A stretch of 64,000 bases of DNA from Pseudisothecium myosuroides (taxonomy: Eukaryota > Streptophyta > Bryopsida > Hypnales > Lembophyllaceae). The notes under the pieces were generated by a model, which was not told the origin of the DNA, made no database searches, and saw nothing but the letters and a program-made list of their open reading frames with translations. The DNA lies in assembly GCA_951799445.1 (NCBI GenBank), contig OX637287.1:39585724-39649723 (forward strand), read 5' to 3'. Numbering within the stretch: position 1 is the first letter of the stretch; the number at the start of each line of letters is the position of its first letter. Positions 1 through 12,021 of the stretch are shown here, one piece after another. The position numbers and the translations under genes are program-made.

Positions 1-440
1 TCCACCCCAAGGCAAAAAGAAGACCCCTACAAGGGATGTGACTGCGTGTATTTTGATGATACTTAGGACATCATTCTGATTATATCAAACTGATGGTTCT
101 AGGGGGCGTTTTTCGTCTACTGAAAATGTGAGTGAAGTGTGACAACATCGGTACACGCATGATGGCGCGACGCAGTCCCGGGAGCACTTCTGCAAGAATA
201 GTGTGTATCCAGGGGCAATCTGATGATCCGTAGCGCTGGAGTTCAACTTTACCTAATCTCGATTTGGTGATTAGCATCAAGCGATCATTAGATTCTCTTG
301 CTCCAAACGGAAACAGAGATCAGAGTGAGGTGGGGTAGACTTTCCGGGATTAGGGTTTCCTTAATTCTAGGGTTATTTTTAGGGTTTAGCCAGCTTTCCA
401 GCGTGTGCGGACTGATCCCGCACGATGGAGCAATCATCTT
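1..440 (+). other. Possible LINE 5' leader, no gene recognised
   Basis: No convincing coding sequence is seen. The stretch at about 298-420 carries 'agggttt'-like words that are common in plant 5' leaders and is interrupted at 441 by a MITE-like element. The text then continues at 1303 into the LINE ORF1 region, so this may be the 5' leader of the LINE. No 5' target duplication was found, so the true LINE start is unknown and could lie outside the window. Confidence 0.3.
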
Positions 441-1302
441 AGAGCATCCCCACCAACGAGTTCCCTTTCCCTATCCCTATTACAAGTATACATCCTCAAA
501 TTTGGGGATACGGAAGCCCCTCCCCACCAGTCTGTCCCTAAAAGGATTGCACAGTCTCAGTTATAAAATCATTTCTCCCACGCTTGCCATAACTCAGTTA
601 CTTGTACAGTCTCAGTTATTTAATTTTTGTTGGATTAATCTAATATTTTTGTTGACTTTTTGTCTTTTTCTATTTGGCTTATTAGGCCTAACAAAATATT
701 ATGTTTGGTGCCTAAAACCAATTTTAGGCTTCTACATTAGAAAATTTGGCTTAAAGATTTCTTCCATCAAATTTTTTTTTCAACTTATTGTAATTAGGAG
801 GAATTGGGACACTAATTAGTAACTCAATTAAATCAGTTTAACAATTCACCTAAACAAGGCACACTAATCAGTAACTTAATTATAGTTAGTTTAAATTTCA
901 TTTAACTAGTAACTTAGGAACACTAATCAACAACTTAATTACTAAGTAATTACTAAGTAAACCTGCAAATTAAATAATGTAATCGCCCACATCAATGAGC
1001 GTATAAATTAACAACCAAACAAAATTGGCCTGGTAAAAACATAACTGGCCATCAATCAACTCATAGACAGGTCATTAAGGTGAAATACAGGCAGACAAGG
1101 TAATAAAATGTTGCACGTTTCTGGCAAAAACTGGATACAGGTTACTTGTTTCGAGTTCCCTATATCCCATCCCGTTTAGAGGATTCAGACTCGTCGTCCC
1201 TAAAATTTTACAGATACGGAAGCCTGGTGGGCAAGTTTCCTTCCCTATCTGGATGAGTTTCATCCGGATAGGGATACAGAAGCCCCTTGGTCGGCATGCT
1301 CT
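441..1302. mobile_element. MITE-like element with imperfect terminal inverted repeats
   Basis: The left end reads AGAGCATCCCCACCAACG. The reverse complement of the right end reads AGAGCATGCCGACCAAGG, so the termini match at about 15 of 18 positions. Both ends also share inner words (CCCTATCC-like, GATACGGAAGCC). The AGAGCAT start is common in plant MITEs. No clean target-site duplication was found and no coding capacity is visible. It appears to sit in the 5' part of the LINE. Confidence 0.4.
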
Positions 1303-1314
1303 TATGCTGACACC

Positions 1315-4300
1315 TTGCGCAAAAAGCTCGAGCATGCACCAATGACGTCAATGAACTCGGAGGGAGGCAAGAATCACAAAGCGAAGAAATACGAAGATGT
1401 AATCGAACCGGAGCTCGTAGCTACAGTCTCCAACATGGGGCGACACGCACTGCTGCATCCGACTAAAGCTACACCTGGTGAGACTCTCCCTGTCGGATTT
1501 GCTCGCAACTCTATAGGCTTCCTTCTTCGCACCACTCCGCTAGAAGTTCAGGTCAACCAAGAGATAGTCAGAAAGGACACTGAAAGATTGCAAAAGTATG
1601 CCATATATTATAGCTTATTTTGTTGGTGGTAAACAATCTCTTGCTGTTCTATCTCAATGGATGGTACGTATGCAAGTGCAAATGGGAGATTGGGTAGGTC
1701 TAGGCCGGGACTTAGGAAGAGGTTATTTTCAAATCCTAACTAGGCAGACCACTGCCACCCAAAAACTGCTTATGCTCACTCCCCACCACTCAAAATGGGG
1801 GACCTACATCATGCAATCTTGGGCTACAAGCTTCAATCCCAACTCTCCCTCCAATATGAAGGTGCCAACCTAGATTACTCTCAAAGGTATCCCAGAAGAA
1901 CTATTTGGAGTCACCAAGCAACTGGCGGAAGGTATGGGGGACCTGCTGGGGAGTGAGAAGCGCAATCCCTCCTCAACCAACCACTGATTTTGCGTGGCGC
2001 TCAAATGTGGCCAAGGCTAGGATACGGAGCTGATTGCCACACTATAAGAAAACCTCGTTTTTGACTTTGTTTTACCACTAACAGGCGATGTCCAGAAAAA
2101 CGCGAACATGTCAAAGGGCAGATGGCTTGAAAAGGTAAATTTCTATAGACATTGCGGAGAATGCCTCCATGTTATTGTAAAAACAAGTTGATATTATCAA
2201 CGACATTGACGTTTTATCTGACATCATTGAAGACATATTGATGTTTTTTGGAACATCCAAAAAAACATAGACTGCCACATCAGCAAGTAGATCCATTTTG
2301 ACTATGGATAAATCAATGAAAATTACTAGGATCTATGGTAAAATGTTGACCAAATGTGAAAATTTTAGGAAAAGGGCAGCCACATGGCATGCTTTGCAAA
2401 AAAAGGGCAATGGATGAATGTGCACCATGGATGAAAAGAGAAACTCTTTATACAAGTGGGGTGGTAGGAAGATTGACAATCCATATGGGATATTTTAAGC
2501 AAAAATTGTGTTCAATGTAAAATGTTTGAAACAACATGGTTTAGATGTCTGAAACAACATTCTAGTGTCTGCAACAACATCTAGACGTCTAAAACAACAT
2601 CAAGACTTACAATGGTCAAGTTCCCATATCTTAGTGATCCCATATCTTTTGTCTCACTATGGATGGACAATGGATATTAATAGGACCTCTCAACCCTTCA
2701 TTTTCACAAACATTCAATGAAGTAATTCCTTCATTTGGCCATCAAAAATTTTCTTGATGGTAGATGGTAAGTTTTTTAAAATTCTTATTGAATTCAACAA
2801 TTGATTTTGTTCATTTTTTTATTTTTTATTTTATTTTTTAAATAATTATTTTCTACTAACCTTGACTTATGGATACAGTATGCAGCAATTGATGTTTCAA
2901 GAAACGTCTATCTAGACATCTAAATTGACGTTTCAAAAAGAAATATTAAAATTTTTAAATGATATAAAATTGTGCTGACAAGGCATGCCACGTTAGATAT
3001 TGCCATATTGTCGGGTCCACGTCACTTTTTTGGGGGTCCTTGTCACAGACCATGTTAGCAATGAACCGGATGAAAAATTTTCCTACGTGGCACTGCCTGC
3101 CTATATGGTGCTGACATGGAGCTGAGTTGTTTGCCAAATGGCGCATTGTAGGGACCTTCAAAGAGTATGTCATGAGTGACGTAAAAAAAAAACAAGGCCA
3201 AATTGGGCATGTTTTTTGAGATTTTAGGACATTTTTTGCCTGTCAGTTATAACAGATTTTAGGTGACATCAACGCTGACTACGTCCCTGTCAACCAAAAC
3301 GTAAATAGACGTTTTTTGTGACGTTTAAAAAAACACGGGTTTCTTATAGTGCCACCAATGCCACCTCAAAAGAGAGAGTCCTAATAGCTGTTGACTACTA
3401 CAACCTCTCCATCCGCTGCAGGTTTTGTATGTCGACGGAACACTTGCTGAAGGAGTGCCCAAGACTCAAGAAAAACAACATGGCAAGTGAATGAATCACT
3501 AAGGTCGCCCCTGCCAAACCCACCGCAACAGGATCTGCCAACACCTCGGCTGGAATCCCAAGCAACACCTCCCCCCTCCTCCAATAATTGAAGGCCAAAC
3601 TCCCACCGTCGTAGCTCCTAGTGGCAACTTGGTGGAGAAATCTGGCGATTCCGCGCCCTCCAAGGAGACAGGCATCGTGAACCAAAGTGAATGGCAAGTC
3701 GTCAATCAAAGCAGGAAGCAGGCTTGCCCCTCCAATGCCCGTTGTCAGGAAGTCACAGCCCACAACCCTAGGAGAACCCTTGCATCTGGAGGCCCGAACC
3801 AACCACGACAAGGCTCCAGATCAACGTCTGCCCCAATACACACACCCTCAGGCAGGCCCATCGTCAATCAAGTCATGCTTGGAGCTCAAGTAGCCTTGCC
3901 GCCGAGTCAGAATCCTTCTTTCTCCCGCTCCCCAAGCATGAGCAACCCGGGTGGCGACTCAGGAATGGCCAAGCCACTCTCCAGCGAAGGAGGTGACGAT
4001 AACCTTAGGAGCCCCACTCCTAGAGCCAACTCTCCAGAACGGAGCTCTCCCTGACATCGTGATTGGCAATGTAACTCTAGGGCCGGCAATAGTGATTGCT
4101 TTAGACACGGCCCCTTACGACTCCAATTTGGTCAGACCGAGTCAAGAACTCGACTGCCCCCCTTCTAGAGAACGGATAGCCCAACTCTTTGTCTTGCAAG
4201 GCACATCCACCCTCCGCCAAATGCCTCCGCCAGCTACTACCATGTGTGAAAGAGTCACAACCCCAATTGTGGTAGCTAAAGAGACACAATCCTTGAACTT

Positions 4301-4664
4301 GAACGAGATGGCAACAATCTCGGGCCCTTTAGTCCACACATCCAGTAGAGGAGACGCTTCACAAGCTTACCTCCCCCCTATTAGTACATCCCATGGACTC
4401 CATGTCCTGACTCAAGCTGACCTAGTCACACCAAAGACACCAACCACAGCAAGAACCTCCTTAACTGCAGGCATGCCCGAGAGCTTCCATGATGCACTCC
4501 TTGAATGGTTTTGTCAGCAGAATGGGGGAAACATATTCACCCCCCAATCCCACACCCTAACAACAAACCAAAGGGCTAGGAGAAACAACGTCTACGAATC
4601 CACAAGAAGATTGAAATCAGCCCTTCTCCAACAGAGCCGTGATACACCAAGGAGGCAGACATAA
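1315..4664 (+). pseudogene. LINE ORF1 (gag-like, DUF4283-like plus CCHC zinc knuckle), interrupted
   Basis: In LINEs this protein binds RNA. The piece at about 1796-2036 translates to WGTYIMQSWATSFNP and then ITLKGIPEELFG, which resembles the DUF4283/gag region of plant LINEs. The reading resumes after the CACTA element and reaches a CX2CX4HX4C zinc knuckle at 3417-3458 (C-R-F-C, H, C). A long Pro/Ser/Thr-rich tail follows, with its last open stretch at 3951-4664. In-frame stops include a TAG at about 1870, where Trp is expected, and a TGA at about 1985, where Arg fits. Stops also occur in 3490-3950. Confidence 0.8.
2040..3351. mobile_element. Non-autonomous CACTA (En/Spm) element, 1312 bp
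   Basis: The left end is CACTATAAGAAA and the right end is TTTCTTATAGTG, its exact reverse complement. Both sides are flanked by CCA (2037-2039 and 3352-3354), the 3 bp duplication typical of CACTA elements. Subterminal regions are rich in ACGTTT and GACGTT words, and 2525-2610 repeats a motif close to GTCTGAAACAACAT; such subterminal repeats are usual for this superfamily. No transposase is visible. Removing the element rejoins LINE ORF1, so it inserted after the LINE. Confidence 0.93.
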
Positions 4665-4723
4665 GGAAACAATCCCAAAAGCGCCAAGCTATTCCCAGAG
4701 CTCCCACAATCCCAATTGTTGTT

Positions 4724-5515
4724 ATGAAGATAACAATTGCGATGCAGAACGTCCAGGGTCTAAATGACCAAGTAAAGCTGGATACAGTCAGAAACTACTA
4801 CAGACCAATGATGTGGGACTTGGAGGTCCTTTGCTTCCAAGAACACCACCTTAGGGGCCGCAAGCTGGCCAATTTGAAACGCACATTCTGGCCCCATGCT
4901 ACCTTTTTAGGAATCGAAGTGGCTCTTGGATTCAGCCATGAGCAGGGAGATGAAGGAGCAGGCACGGGAGGAGTTTGCATATGGCTGGCCCCCCACATGG
5001 TGCAGCGCATCTCTGGTACTGGACAATCCCTTTGTGGGCGCGCTCAATAGATGCACTTCAACGGACTTCCAAGTGGCAACATTTCAATTCTAAACGTCTA
5101 TGCATCAAATAGCGCAAGAGAAAGGAGCGCTCTTTGGGAATTGCTACCTTCTAATCTCCCTAGGAACTCACATTGGCTCTTATGTGGGGATTGGAACTTT
5201 GTAGAAAGACAATCAGACAAGACTAACCTCAATGAACACATCATTTCACCAAGAGAGAGTCAAGCATTCTCCCTCCTTAAAGATGCTCTCAAGGTCACTG
5301 ATCAATTCCCAGAGAGTGTGCAAATCAAATTCTTGTGGGATAATCGGCGCTGCAATGGAATCCGCTCCCTTGTTAGACTCAACCGGTGCTACGCCTTCTC
5401 CAACAGAGGAGCTGGACCCCTGGCTCTCACAAATTACACAATCAAAGGAGACTCAAGTCACTCTGACCATCACCCCGTCCTTCACACGGTGCAACTTCTC
5501 TTTTCCTCCCCATAG
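4724..5515 (+). pseudogene. LINE ORF2: AP-type endonuclease domain
   Basis: In this family the domain nicks target DNA for target-primed reverse transcription. The motifs are in order: NVQGLN near the start, CFQEHHL (catalytic Glu), NVYAS, CGDWNFVE (Asp/Asn) and SDHHPV (Asp-His) near the end. An in-frame TAG at 5048-5050 interrupts the domain where a Trp codon would fit (TGG to TAG). Most catalytic residues remain recognisable. ORF2 starts at 4724 because the endonuclease begins there directly. Confidence 0.9.
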
Positions 5516-5530
5516 AAATCTTCCTACAAG

Positions 5531-7000
5531 ATGAATTGCTACCACCTAAGAGATCCAAAAGTCAAGGAAGTCGTGAAAAGAATCTGGAATCAATGCCCCA
5601 GGTCCGGATTCATGGTTAAATTCCGCAAAGCCATCAAGTACTACAAGATGTATTGTATTAAGAAAGCAAAGCAAAGCAAGGAAGCAAAGACGCACCTGAG
5701 AGGAAAGGTGGCCGAATCGTAGGCGGACCTCCACCTCGACCCACACAACCAAGCCCTCTAGGAACAAGTCGCTTCCGAGACTACCTAGTTGGCAGAATTC
5801 GAAAAGCACGTCGGAGAGGGACAACGCATCAGGAGCAAAATCAAACGACTAATAAACAACGATGCATGTACTAAAGAATTCTTCAGGGCGGCCAAGCCAC
5901 ACACTGGAGCCTTGTGCATTGCCGAATAGTCCGACAGCCAAGGAATGATCCAGTCAAAGCAATCAAGACTTGAAAATATATGCTTTGACTTCTACAAGAA
6001 TCTTTTTGACGCTCCTCCGCGCACAGAGGTGCAAAAAGGGATGGCATCCGTAGCCCTATCCTACCTTGGCAACCGGCTCTCCATCCCCATGCAGTCTGCA
6101 CTTGGAAAAGCAATCGACCCTGGAGATCTAGACCTAGCACTCAAGGAGATGAGCAACGACAAAGCCCCTGGGCCAGATGGCATAACAACCAAATTTTTCA
6201 AGTATCATTGGGAAACAATCAAATTTGACTACTTCAAAATGATCTCGCAAGCTGTAGCCACGCAACGACTCCCACTGGGAATCACAAAAGGTCAAATTTC
6301 CCTCATCCACAAGGGCGACAACCGGCGGAATCTCTCAAATTGGCACCCAATACCTTACTAAACAGCACTTACAAACTCTTCGCCAAGGTTTTGCAACATC
6401 GCCTCCAACCAATTTTGATGGAGGTAATTGACCATGACCAATCAGCTTTTTTACCTCTCATGTTTATCTTAGACAATATCATGGTGACACACAAAACAAT
6501 AGCTTGGGCGGCAAAATCCAAACAACCCTTGATCTTTTTAAAATTAGACTTTACTAAAGCCTTTGATACAGTAGATTGGGAGTTCCTGTCCAAAGCCATG
6601 GAAGCCTTTGGCATTCCACCCGCCTTTATTTCCATGTCAAAGATGCTCTTTCACGACGCCCAAGCTTGTGTGAAGGTGATTGGATCTCTCTCCCCTGCCT
6701 TTCCAATCCGCCGTGGCGTCCGTCAAGGTTGCCCCCTGGCTCCTTATTATTTTTGGTAGTAGGAGAGGTCTTCAACACTATGGTCAAAATGGCAGCTGCT
6801 GCTGGCTCAATCAAAGGAATCCGGCTCCCTAGCAACGACCGCTAATAGATCATCGCCTAATTTGTTGATGATTCATCCTTAACCCTGCTAGGTGTACCAG
6901 CGGAAAACCGTGCCATGTTAGCCTTGTTAAACCAATTTTGCCAAGCTACTGGGCTTATCATGAATTGGGATAAATCCCGAGGTTACTGGAGCGATGGGAG
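5531..7000 (+). pseudogene. LINE ORF2: reverse transcriptase domain
   Basis: The visible motifs are KAPGPDGITTKFFKYHWE (about 6160-6215), NWHPI directly followed by LLNSTYK after a one-base frameshift near 6352, KLDFTKAFDTVDWEFL (about 6540-6590), RRGVRQGCPLAP (about 6710-6745), and the catalytic box FVDDSS (about 6858-6875). Another frameshift near 6750 moves the frame, and stops occur around 6843-6858. The aspartates of the active site are preserved, but the reading frame is not. Confidence 0.92.
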
Positions 7001-8611
7001 CGGATCACCCCGGCCTCCGTGGACCCAGGACCTTGGTATTACATAGGTAGACGATGCTAGCGTGAGTAAATTACTTGGCACACCCTTTGGAATGAATCAA
7101 TTGACACTCTTAGTTGATGCCTTCCTCAAAGATCGAATGACTCAGAAAGTGCAAAATGGGTGGTCAAAGCTTGTGAATCTAGCAATTCTAATTTGCATGT
7201 TCTACTGAGACACCGCCTTCGCCACTTCCAGCCATACTCTGGCGGCATTTGGTCACCAAGCCTGGACTATTTCACTATCCTTCGATGCTAAGCATATAAA
7301 GGTTTGGTAGCATGGAATCGAGTTGGCTCCTCTGGGAAAAAGCTCCTGCATGAATTGCACCCAGTTAGACCAAAGACACCCAAAGAACCAGGCACGGAAT
7401 CTTTTTGGTGGTCCCGTTTTGTCCCAATTATCGCCCTGGTTTTCCCAAGAAACGCGTGGCACAACTCTACAAATAGGGTCTGAAGCAAGTCAAAGATGCC
7501 CTATCTCAAGGCCACCTCTTCACGCCGGCCAAGGCCACTCAAAAATTTGGCCTGAAAGCAAATGAAGCAGGTGCCTGGTTGGCTGCAACCAATGCCCTAA
7601 AGAAAGACCCAATGGAGAAATCTTCTCTCTCCTCAGCTCCCACTTGCAAGACCAAGCGAATGGATAGGGTGGTATATGGCCCAAGATGACAATCTTCCAC
7701 ACACTATTCTGCAAATCCTTGAGAGAGGCTCTGCTCCATTCGGTCCTCCAGCCCACCCATGGCCTATTCTCGGGCAAGCAAAAGAGTTCACGGTCCTCCC
7801 CAAAGCAAGGATCCTCCTTGCCAACCCGCCTGCAATTGTCCATCTGAGGGACCCATCTCTATCAGGAATCTTTTACAGGGTCAGAATTGTAACAATCAAA
7901 AGAGGACCAAAGAAAACTTCAATCCAATCCTTCTACGGGAAGGTTGACTCCCTCAGCTGGGACCCCGCCAAGTTTGAATGGGCAACTGACGGCCTCAGCA
8001 TCCCTCTAATGGGGTTTACTGCCAGCATTGGCCGTGATCTCTTGATGAGGAATCACCAGGTGCCAAATCCAGTTACTCGCAAGTAGAGTGGTGCACTTCC
8101 AAGCGGCTTCCGGCTCCTTTGGAAAACTGTTTGGCTACCAAAACGTGTCAGGAAAGAGGCGGGACTCCTTTGGCTTATATGGCACAAGGCAGTGGCTGTG
8201 AATTACTGGAGAGGAAGAATAAGTGACGAGATAGATACCCACTGCCCTATTTGTCCCAAGCACTCAGTCGAGACTGTTCTCCATCGATTTTGGGAATGCA
8301 TTTTGGCGCAATTTGTTTGGCAGTGGATTGTGCACTTGATGAATTGTTTGCTTGAAGGAAGGGAAGCGCACGGCCTGTGGTGCCCCTTCACATGGCGCCA
8401 AGGAATCTTCTCGATAGGGATGTCTAGGAAATTTAACCAATTCAAAAGACTTCGGCTTGAAATGCGAACCACCGTCCTCTGGTCACTTTGGATTCAACGC
8501 AATGATCTAATTTTCAACATCTCATGGACAAATGATCGGCTTCTTCACCACATTTGGGAAGGCTTGATTGATTACGGAAGAGCAGATTGGACAGTAATCT
8601 GCAACAATTAG
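7001..8611 (+). pseudogene. LINE ORF2: connection and C-terminal zf-RVT-like domain
   Basis: This is the continuation of ORF2 after the polymerase domain. The stretch at 7676-8086 is an open fragment without a clear motif. The last open segment (8192-8611) has WRGRISDEIDTHCPICPK, then ETVLHRFWECILAQFVWQW. This Cys/His spacing (C-x2-C ... H-x3-W-x-C) is the zf-RVT motif of plant LINE ORF2 C-termini. Frameshifts and stops separate the pieces. Confidence 0.8.
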
Positions 8612-9018
8612 AAACGCTCTATGGCTGCCCAGTGAAATCTCCTTGACGCTTTTGGTAGGAGGAGATGCAAATTCGACTTCTTCACCTCGATGATTGAAGG
8701 CCAGCCCTGCTGGAAAAGCACCGGCCCCAGTGACAGCTTCATCTTTTAGCTGCCATAAAGCTTGAGAGACAGATGCAAGGAGGCGCCTTCTACCCCGGCC
8801 AGCCGTGAGAAACTTCTTGTCCTCTCTTTTTCTTTGCGCACCGGCCTCCTTGATTTGTCCGTCTTGTTTGCTTGTCCCTTGTGGTCTGTTCCTTTGTGTC
8901 TGTCCTTTGTATGTCCCTTGTTTGTCCCACCAGGCCACTTGTGGCTAGTGGTCTTGTCATTCTTTCCTTGGCAATGAAATCCCGTTTTGTTTGCTTAAAA
9001 AAAAGAAAAAGAAAAGGA
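8612..9018 (+). other. LINE 3' UTR and A-rich tail
   Basis: The sequence is pyrimidine-rich with repeated CTTGTCC/TTTGTCC words. It ends with CAATGAAATCCCG and then a broken A/G-rich run at 8996-9017. A similar ending occurs at 42420-42557. Confidence 0.7.
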
Positions 9019-9419
9019 TAATAAACTACACTGGAGTCGTGCTAGCACAAGTCAAACTTGTAGAGTGCTACGGTTTGACTGTAAATAGAACAATCGTTGC
9101 TAAACAACATAGCAGAATTGATCATACACACGGATAGAAGCTTATGACCTATTTCCAACCACTTAAGCATTTCAGCATAGCTGCCGGCTCGGTTTGGTGA
9201 GGGAAATTTTTTCTCCGTGTGGGGAAATAGATTTTAGACAAATTTGAAATTTTTCTTCATTTTTTAGCTTAAGAATGAAATTTCGGTGAATTTATTTGGT
9301 ATAGATTTTGTGAAACCTATTTTTACTATGTAGGTATGCCTAATTCCGACCATAGGCTCATCAAAAAATCGACTAGAAATCTGCGGCTCATAGTACATCA
9401 TAACTGAGCAGTTTCATGC
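9019..9419. other. Unassigned AT-rich sequence
   Basis: No open frame, RNA gene or terminal repeat could be supported here. Confidence 0.4.
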
Positions 9420-9710
9420 AGTGTTTTTTTTCCCGGTGATTTTGTGCAAAATTGCACCAAATTTTATGGCCTGATACCACGCTTATAGAAAAAATGGTAT
9501 TAAAAAGGTGGAAAATTGCCAGAAAACTTCAAATAGAAAAAAAATCTTGGATGAAATCGCCAGATTCTGGATGAAAATTGAATTATTTATATGTGATATG
9601 TGCTAATATGATATTTTCTATCCAACATGTGAATGAATGTTGAAATTTGGAGCACCACTATAACATTCAATATCGCCACTATGGCACTTCATTAAAAATG
9701 AAAACAAACA
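9420..9710 (+). mobile_element. Short retroposon-like repeat, uninterrupted copy (empty site)
   Basis: This ~290 bp sequence recurs, split, at 16703-16746 plus 25319-25567. It runs from about GGTGATTTTGTGCAAAATTG to ATGGCACTTCATTAAAAATG and ends in an A-rich tail. The word GTTTCATG occurs just before the start and just after the tail, a possible target duplication. An A-tail and flanking repeats suggest a SINE or a truncated LINE tail; no tRNA-like head was recognised. Bases 9460-9467 (AATTTTAT) are the unfilled target of the palindromic hAT-like element that occupies the other copy. Confidence 0.65.
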
Positions 9711-10101
9711 AACTGGTTTCATGTGTCTACTTGATTGGAAATGCAATAGCCTATGCTGTGGAAATGGGGGGTTGATCAAGAATGGGTCGTTTACTCTGAC
9801 TAGTACTGAAGAAATTGGAATGACAGCTTAAGATCAGTTTGGCACGGCTGTGTAAGGTGCGAAGACGAATTCTGAAGAAAAGAGTCTCACCTGGATAATA
9901 TTAGTGATGAAGGGATGTGCATCAGTATACACTCTCGACTTGTTGGTCCTTTTCGAGATCAGCCTTTTTAAGTACAATACATTGATGTCTGTAAAGTCAA
10001 CTACATAATCAAATACTTGCACTTCCAGAGAGGCATACCAATTCTTTCAAAAACTAGTATTTTCAAAGAAACATTCCTCCATTTGGAGAGTGAATTGTGG
10101 A
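9711..10101. other. Unassigned AT-rich sequence
   Basis: Nothing beyond simple AT-rich DNA is supported. Confidence 0.4.
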
Positions 10102-11081
10102 TGATTGTAAGAAACACTTGTCCTATTTTGCGTCACATGTTCATTATAAAAGGTTATTTTGTACTATAAGTATTGCAGAAATGATCTAATGAATATGACA
10201 TTCAAAATAAAGCTTCTTGTAGCAATAGAGAACGTACCTGAATTATTTCAATTTTTCCAAAACTAATTAAGTAGGTGAGATTGAATTTGAATATCCATCA
10301 CATATGCAGGTTTGGGGGTTTTCAGTACAATTCAATATCCCATTTGATGAGTTACAATGTCAAATTTGGTAGGCTACCTCTTCTAATACACCTTTTAGGA
10401 GAGGGATTTCTAATAATTTGCTCCAAGTGTATTTTGCATTAGCCTAAAGTGTGCTACATTCAACATGAATTTCTCAATGATTAAAAATGTTATTTTAGTT
10501 TTTTCTTCAAACTTCCCCTGTTGCTCTTAGTTGGCAACAATGACCAATTTTAACATAAATTTTCCAAGTGCATTTTCTAATTTCAAAAAATAGATATAAA
10601 GAAGTCTCATTTTCCTGCATAAATCACAGCCTATGGCTCAAAATAGTATTTTAGGGTATATCAGAGGTCTCCAAAGTACTAGTGGAGGACCATTGTGGCT
10701 CTAATTTGTCAACATGGATTGCTTTTATGGTGAATATGAAAAATATTGTTGAAATGGCATATGAAATCTTCCATTTTTTCATTCAATTCCTTCTTTAGCC
10801 CTAAATTCTAGGACTACTATAGATTTTAGATTGCATGGTCTAAACTACAAAGCGCCAACTTTGTGGAATACCACCTTTTTAATAAAATATTGGTTGATTT
10901 TATTATTGCAATCCGTCCTTGTCATCCAATGATGATGATTGTCGCTAGAGCGGTAGATCTGAAATCCAATCGACAGTCCAAAATTCATGTTCCGTGTCCC
11001 TGATAGTACTTGCAATACAAATAATACTAACAAACATAAAATTGAATACACAACAAATAGTACAAGTGTTTCTTGCAATCA
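10102..11081. mobile_element. Element with imperfect inverted ends (family X, copy 1)
   Basis: The left end TGATTGTAAGAAACACTTGT is mirrored by the right end, whose reverse complement begins TTGATTGCAAGAAACACTTG. A second pair with the same ends lies at 12022-12746. Both copies carry similar inner blocks (CAAATTTGGTAG near the left side; a CAACAAATAG-type word by the right end). No coding capacity or certain target duplication is seen, so the superfamily is not assigned. Confidence 0.5.
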
Positions 11082-11877
11082 ATAGGAATACCGGTGGTAA
11101 AAATCATGCATACTTGCATATGCACAAAGGGAAGGGGCACAAACTCTAAGAAACCACCTGTCTTCCTTGCAAGATTCCTTAAATGAAGTAATCTGCTGGA
11201 AAACAGCGTTTCTTCACAAATTCAGTAACAAAAAGAATTTCACGCAGTTGATGTCAGTAACATAGTAACCAATTACTTATACAAGGTACTCATTCAAACA
11301 GTGTCTGCAATGAAGAGTTAGGACTTAGGAGTGGTGAGGTCGATCAAGGTGGCTGAACATGATATTTGACGCTGTAAGGAGTCCTATAGTAAACTTACCA
11401 ATGACCGCACAGGAAAAATTCAAATCCTTCTCCACATAAATATAGAGACTTTCATGTTTTGAAATTTGGCATGATTATTAAATGTCATGTTAAGATTCAC
11501 CTTCAAAAAACAAAATGTAAAAAGATTTCTTCCTACAAATTTTATTGCAATTTGAAGATGACAAAACTCAAATCTAGTTAAAAATTCCTGACAACCAATG
11601 ACAGCACGGTGTGCGGTCATTGGGCAGTGATACAAAATTTTGTTTCCATCACAATTGAATTAGTAGTTGAATTGTGGGGTTTTAGTTTGGTCATTGGAAG
11701 GGTGGTGTACGGCTAGTGTTTGGTCATTGGAAGGTGTTGTTGTGCGGTGATTGGATGTGTGCGGTAAATGGCCAGTTTACTCTACCTGTTGTGCCGTTTC
11801 CATAACCTGCAAGTTTCAGCACTATGAGTGTGACATGGAAGACGACAACTGGAATACACATTGCGGGACGGACTAGG
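11082..11877. other. Unassigned sequence with short GGTCATTGG repeats
   Basis: At about 11690-11770 the words TTGGTCATTGGAAGG and TGTGCGGT recur several times. No gene is supported. Confidence 0.35.
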
Positions 11878-11990
11878 TAATTGCAAAGTAGGCCAAGTTA
11901 TTGAAAATAATTGCTGGTTAGGACCTACCGAGCTGCGAGTTGGTACTAACCTGCGATAATTTTTTGATGACTTGGCCTACTTTGCAATTA
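11878..11990. repeat. 113 bp hairpin-forming inverted repeat
   Basis: The left end TAATTGCAAAGTAGGCCAAG is matched perfectly by the right end CTTGGCCTACTTTGCAATTA. Complementarity continues imperfectly inward around a short GC-richer loop (CTACCGAGCTGCGAG). This may be a tiny MITE or a structured RNA source; no coding role. Confidence 0.7.
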
Positions 11991-12021
11991 GAGGACATAA
12001 TGTCAATGCAAGAGAGTTGGA

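Larger units (their letters stand above)
1303..9018 (+). mobile_element. L1-type plant LINE, degenerate, with nested insertion
   Basis: This is a non-LTR retrotransposon with the plant L1 order: ORF1 with a zinc knuckle, then apurinic-type endonuclease, reverse transcriptase and a zf-RVT-like C-terminal domain, then a pyrimidine-rich 3' UTR and an A-rich tail at about 8996-9017. Every domain has stop codons or frameshifts, so the copy is dead. A CACTA element (2040-3351) splits ORF1. After removing nested DNA the element is roughly 6.4 kb, or more if 1-440 is its leader, which fits a near full-length plant LINE. No confident target duplication was found. Confidence 0.9.

Noticed and set aside
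298..819. 173-codon open frame at the left edge
   Set aside because: It runs across the start of the MITE-like element at 441, has no recognisable domain, and its composition follows the AT-rich background.
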